A DNA stretch of 6,244 nucleotides. Source: Deltaproteobacteria bacterium UBA2957 (GTDB taxonomy: Bacteria; Myxococcota_A; UBA796). Shown here one piece after another: positions 4,980-6,244 of the stretch. Within the stretch, counting starts at the first letter, position 1, and each line of letters begins with the position of its first letter. Under the pieces are notes generated by a model. That model ran no database searches and was not told where the DNA came from. It saw nothing but the letters and a program-made list of their open reading frames with translations. The translations under genes and the position numbers were made by a program. The stretch spans positions 1 through 6,244 of the forward strand of contig DEBL01000273.1 in assembly GCA_002348535.1 (NCBI GenBank), read 5' to 3'.

Positions 4980-6152
4980 CTCGTAGGAAGCAATCCGAAT
5001 CTCGCCGCCTTCAACCCAAGCAATCTCGGGGTTGAAGACGCGAGCCGGTTGACGACTGCGGCCGAGGAAGCTCGAAAGGCTGCCCACCACGTCGCCGGAA
5101 ATCTTTGCGATGCCTTGCGGCTCTTCAATGACAAATTGGCTGCCACCACTCGCAAATCCAATATGGTCTGCGATGCGAAGCTGCGGTGCACCCAAGTCAA
5201 AACTGATGATGACGGCGCGGGCATCGCCGCGCGCACCGGCGTGCGCCAGACCGCGCAGTGAACCGAAGACAACAATGTTTCCATCGGCCTCAATGTGAGC
5301 GCCGGAGTTGACGTCACCGTACACCATGACGTCGCCCGCGAACCGGATGGTCTTGCCGGATCGCAACGTCTTTTCAAGGACCATCACACGGCGACCGGCC
5401 TCGGAGGGGACCGGCATGCCAAGGTCAATAATGTCAGTGGTTTCAACCTCGAGCAGGCCATCATCGACATCCGAGGTTGCAAGCAACACATTGCCAACCA
5501 CCGGCTCGACGCTCTGCTCTGCTTCACCAACGAGTTCTGTGCCGTCCATCAACTCGCCGATGAGGTCCTCTGCAAGGCGATCCACGGATTCGGAATCGGT
5601 CTCGGCAGCCAGTTGCTCCGTAATCTCAGGGTCATCATCCTCGATGACGACGTCCACCGAATCAGATGGCGTTGCCCCAGCAGTTAACTCTGGTAAATCT
5701 GTGGGAACCGAATCGTCTTCGACTGGCTCAACAAATTCGTCCCCGAGTTCCACGAGCGGGGCGCCAGTAAACACCAAGGGCATGCGAGGCCGTGTATCGA
5801 GCGCGGGCGCAATGAGAGGCATTTTGAATGCAGTTTCGGCGTAACGATGTACCGCGTCAGGACTGCACTCTATCGCAATAATCGCGGCCTTAAATCCATC
5901 TCGGAGAAGGGTTGAGATTCGGCGAACCTCGAGCAAATCTAGGCGCCGGCCTCCAAGGTTGAGTCGTAAGTTTCGCCCATGCAACTCATCCGCACGCGGC
6001 TCCAACTCTTCGGCAATTTGTGCGCGAACCGCATCCCAAGACTGCGACGGATCGACCACCAGAGACCACACCTCTCCCCCCGTCTCTAAACGGACAGGGG
6101 GAGCTTCCTCGACTACGTCGGCACCAACGAACAACTCAGTTTGGGTCTGCAT
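4962..6152 (-). CDS. minC: Septum site-determining protein MinC with an extended acidic linker
   Basis: MinC is the FtsZ-polymerisation antagonist that MinD recruits to the membrane. Residues about 21-115 match the N-terminal FtsZ-inhibiting domain. Residues about 256-396 are the C-terminal beta-helix domain, which dimerises and binds MinD, with RSGK (264-267), GDVMVYGDVNSGA (273-285), GNIVVFGSLRG (291-301) and AHAGARGD (303-310). Between the domains lies a stretch of about 130 residues very rich in Asp and Glu, with only one basic residue (Arg192) between Arg123 and Arg254. This makes the protein 396 residues long, against 231 in E. coli. The assigned ATG at 6152 has no Shine-Dalgarno box, and the frame stays open upstream to the window edge, so the true start may be earlier. 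minC is first in the minC-minD-minE operon, and its promoter must lie upstream or outside the window. Confidence 0.92.
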   Translation of the reverse strand: MQTQTELFVGADVVEEAPPVRLETGGEVWSLVVDPSQSWDAVRAQIAEELEPRADELHGRNLRLNLGGRRLDLLEVRRISTLLRDGFKAAIIAIECSPDAVHRYAETAFKMPLIAPALDTRPRMPLVFTGAPLVELGDEFVEPVEDDSVPTDLPELTAGATPSDSVDVVIEDDDPEITEQLAAETDSESVDRLAEDLIGELMDGTELVGEAEQSVEPVVGNVLLATSDVDDGLLEVETTDIIDLGMPVPSEAGRRVMVLEKTLRSGKTIRFAGDVMVYGDVNSGAHIEADGNIVVFGSLRGLAHAGARGDARAVIISFDLGAPQLRIADHIGFASGGSQFVIEEPQGIAKISGDVVGSLSSFLGRSRQPARVFNPEIAWVEGGEIRIASYEGRLPA

Positions 6153-6157
6153 CAGAT

Positions 6158-6215
6158 TTCTGCTGGGGGGAGTTTCTGCGGGAGAAGGGATTCTGCGGGA
6201 GGGGGGAGATTCTGC
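6158..6215. repeat. Irregular TTCTGC(GGGAG) quasi-repeats upstream of minC
   Basis: TTCTGC occurs four times on the plus strand, at 6158, 6174, 6191 and 6210, spaced 16, 17 and 19 bases apart. Each copy is followed by a purine-rich run of G and A. On the minus strand the tract is C-rich and pyrimidine-rich, so it offers no ribosome binding site for minC. Read in the minC frame it has no stop and would encode a Pro/Ser/Arg-rich segment with PPSR twice. Confidence 0.65.
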
Positions 6216-6244
6216 GAGGAAAAAGCGGAAGGGGATACGGGGAG

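Noticed and set aside
4910..5377. N-terminal extension of MinD to 427 residues
   Set aside because: The extension runs through the 3' end of minC in another frame, has Ser/Arg-rich shadow composition, and the ATG at 4909 has a ribosome binding site and the exact family start.
5308..5844. Ser/Thr-rich 178-codon frame on the plus strand
   Set aside because: It is the antisense of the acidic MinC linker. GAN and GTN codons read backwards give Ser, Thr and similar residues, so the bias is an artefact.
6158..6215. Possible CRISPR array
   Set aside because: The repeated unit is only about 6 to 11 bases with 16-19 base periods, so there are no spacers of normal length and no cas genes in the window.

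Overview
The window is a bacterial chromosomal segment of moderately high GC content. It carries the 3' part of a tRNA-Pro gene, a complete minCDE cell-division-site operon on the minus strand, and between them a small membrane and signalling cluster. The lineage cannot be fixed from this sequence. A Hanks-type Ser/Thr kinase next to a full MinCDE set, a MinC with a long acidic linker, and a MinE of the 'HD..LTP..' type would fit a deltaproteobacterial-lineage organism (Myxococcota or Bradymonadota type). That placement is inference only.

Layout from left to right: tRNA-Pro(GGG) lacks its 5' end (1-56, plus strand). A 599-residue membrane protein ending in a class I SAM-dependent methyltransferase (138-1937, minus) converges on it. 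Next comes a 374-residue kinase with a C-terminal membrane anchor (1989-3113, minus), which is read just before the methyltransferase with a 51-base gap, so the two probably share a transcript. A 198-base divergent intergenic region follows, with a possible promoter, a 10-bp palindrome and short repeats. It leads to a 135-residue protein with a soluble N-terminal domain and two membrane helices (3312-3719, plus), which looks leaderless. A strong hairpin with a U-rich tail (3748-3800) closes the min operon arriving from the right. minE (3822-4094), minD (4094-4909) and minC (4962-6152) are read right to left in the order minC-minD-minE.

The Min proteins together place the division septum. MinD is the membrane-cycling ATPase, MinC the FtsZ inhibitor it recruits, and MinE the topological factor that drives MinD off the membrane. 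minD and minE overlap by one base (TGATG), while minC and minD are separated by 52 bases with two hairpins that could set their relative expression. The kinase, the methyltransferase fusion and the two-helix protein all look membrane-associated. The sequence gives no direct evidence that they act together or on the Min system.

Most of the window is conventional. The unusual parts are the roughly 130-residue acidic linker in MinC and the reading frame that stays open upstream of its assigned start through a quasi-repeat. The long membrane-bound N-terminal part of the methyltransferase protein also stands out, since it looks like a degenerate family 2 glycosyltransferase scaffold.
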